A stretch of 64,000 nt of DNA from JAICYJ01 sp045806525 (GTDB lineage Bacteria > Actinomycetota > Thermoleophilia > Gaiellales > JAICJC01): NCBI GenBank assembly GCA_045806525.1, contig JBJMJD010000014.1:10102-74101 (forward strand), given 5' to 3'. The notes below the pieces were generated by a model that made no database searches, was not told the origin of the DNA, and was given only the letters and a program-made list of their open reading frames with translations. This document shows positions 63,473 to 64,000 of the stretch, one piece after another (position 1 is the first letter of the stretch; every line of letters begins with the position of its first letter). A program made the translations under genes and the position numbers.

Positions 63473-64000
63473 TTGATCCTCCACAACGGCCCGATCTACA
63501 CGATGGATCCGCGCCTGCCCCAGGTGCGGGCGCTGGCGGTGGCCGGCACGCTGATCGCCGGTGGGGTGGACGTGCGCGAGGGCGATTCCGACGCCGTCGG
63601 CCACGAACGGATCGACCTGGACGGCCGCTGCGTGCTGCCGGGGTTCACCGACGCCCACGTCCACTTCCTGGACTGGGCGCTCGAGCGCACCTGGCTCGAC
63701 CTGCACGGCTGCCGCAGCCTGGCCGAGGCCTGCGCCGCGGTCGGCGTAGCCGCAGAGGGCGACGGCTGGCTGCGCGGCAAGGGCTGGCTGGGGGCGACAT
63801 GGCCGGACGGGCCGCCGCACCGCGCCGCGCTGGACGAGGTCACCGGCGAGCGGCCGGCCGCGCTGTGGGCTCACGACCACCACACCCTGTGGGTGAACAG
63901 CGCGGCGCTTCGCGCGGCCGGTGCCGAGCACCCGACCGGCGTGCTTCAGGAGTGGGATGCCTGGCGCTTCCCGGTGCCGCCGGCCACGCCGCTGGAATGC
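63473..64000 (+). CDS. YtcJ-like amidohydrolase (partial, cut by window edge)
   Basis: 176 codons open to the right edge. N-terminus ILHNGPIYTMDP and the metal HxH site FTDAHVHFLDWALE are typical of YtcJ-type amidohydrolases (usual length about 500-550). Later segments LRGKGWL and ALWAHDHHTLWVNSAAL also match. TTG start follows the -10 box by nine bases; the ATG at 63503 would remove the first strand. Substrate unknown. Confidence 0.85.
   Translation, partial: MILHNGPIYTMDPRLPQVRALAVAGTLIAGGVDVREGDSDAVGHERIDLDGRCVLPGFTDAHVHFLDWALERTWLDLHGCRSLAEACAAVGVAAEGDGWLRGKGWLGATWPDGPPHRAALDEVTGERPAALWAHDHHTLWVNSAALRAAGAEHPTGVLQEWDAWRFPVPPATPLEC

Overview
The window is GC-rich, gene-dense bacterial chromosome with almost no non-coding space. 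Gene order, codon use, short 4-base gene overlaps, TANNNT -10 boxes and the protein families point to a deep-branching, aerobic, heterotrophic actinobacterium. Thermoleophilia-like (Gaiellales or Solirubrobacterales) is my best guess, inferred from family resemblance and not tested. I saw no rRNA, tRNA, CRISPR array, insertion sequence or prophage.

Layout. 1-13673 (minus strand) is an ancient housekeeping block read as ltaE-rpmE-DUF1385-prfA-prmC-tsaC-rhodanese-glyA-upp-tagO-atpZ-atpI-atpB-E-F-H-A-G; atpG runs off the left edge. 13698-23207 holds an acyl-CoA oxidation block: ETF-ubiquinone oxidoreductase (plus strand), then on the minus strand GNAT, a stress protein, etfA/etfB, a crotonase, a B12-dependent mutase split in two subunits, a cupin, a PduO-type adenosyltransferase and a HIT protein. 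23252-29254 has an MFS transporter, a GAF-PAS-PAS-GGDEF-EAL protein, and 3-hydroxybutyryl-CoA dehydrogenase with thiolase. 29319-35605 is a complete trpEGDCFBA operon behind a classical attenuator. A two-component system (35651-37565) and a leucine-catabolism operon (37625-42526) follow. 42683-55597 is mixed housekeeping: PPIase, DUF805, a giant cyclase/ATPase/TPR regulator, pepA, acyl-CoA dehydrogenase, ilvA, ppa, meaB, hisC, a Lon-domain protein and an EamA transporter. 55789-63451 (minus) holds pepP, acyl-CoA dehydrogenase, ogt, an M48 protease, parA, ftsZ and ggt. An amidohydrolase runs off the right edge.

Functionally the catabolic genes connect. The mutase carries the Phe/Gln active-site pair of isobutyryl-CoA mutase, not the Tyr/Arg of methylmalonyl-CoA mutase. 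With the crotonase, 3-hydroxybutyryl-CoA dehydrogenase, thiolase, acyl-CoA dehydrogenases and ETF/ETF-QO, it would take isobutyryl-CoA through butyryl-CoA to acetyl-CoA, while the 37625-42526 operon handles leucine. PduO makes the adenosylcobalamin cofactor and MeaB would protect the mutase.

Two signals run through the whole window. Many genes that head a transcript have a TANNNT box exactly 6-7 bases before the start codon and no ribosome-binding site, so they are probably leaderless; this includes genes whose -10 box reuses the stop codon of the gene upstream, and near-leaderless trpL. Two short repeat families sit at gene ends: a 29-bp hairpin repeat (three copies, all between convergent genes) and a 32-bp sequence shared by the glyA/upp junction and the 3' end of the HMG-CoA lyase gene.
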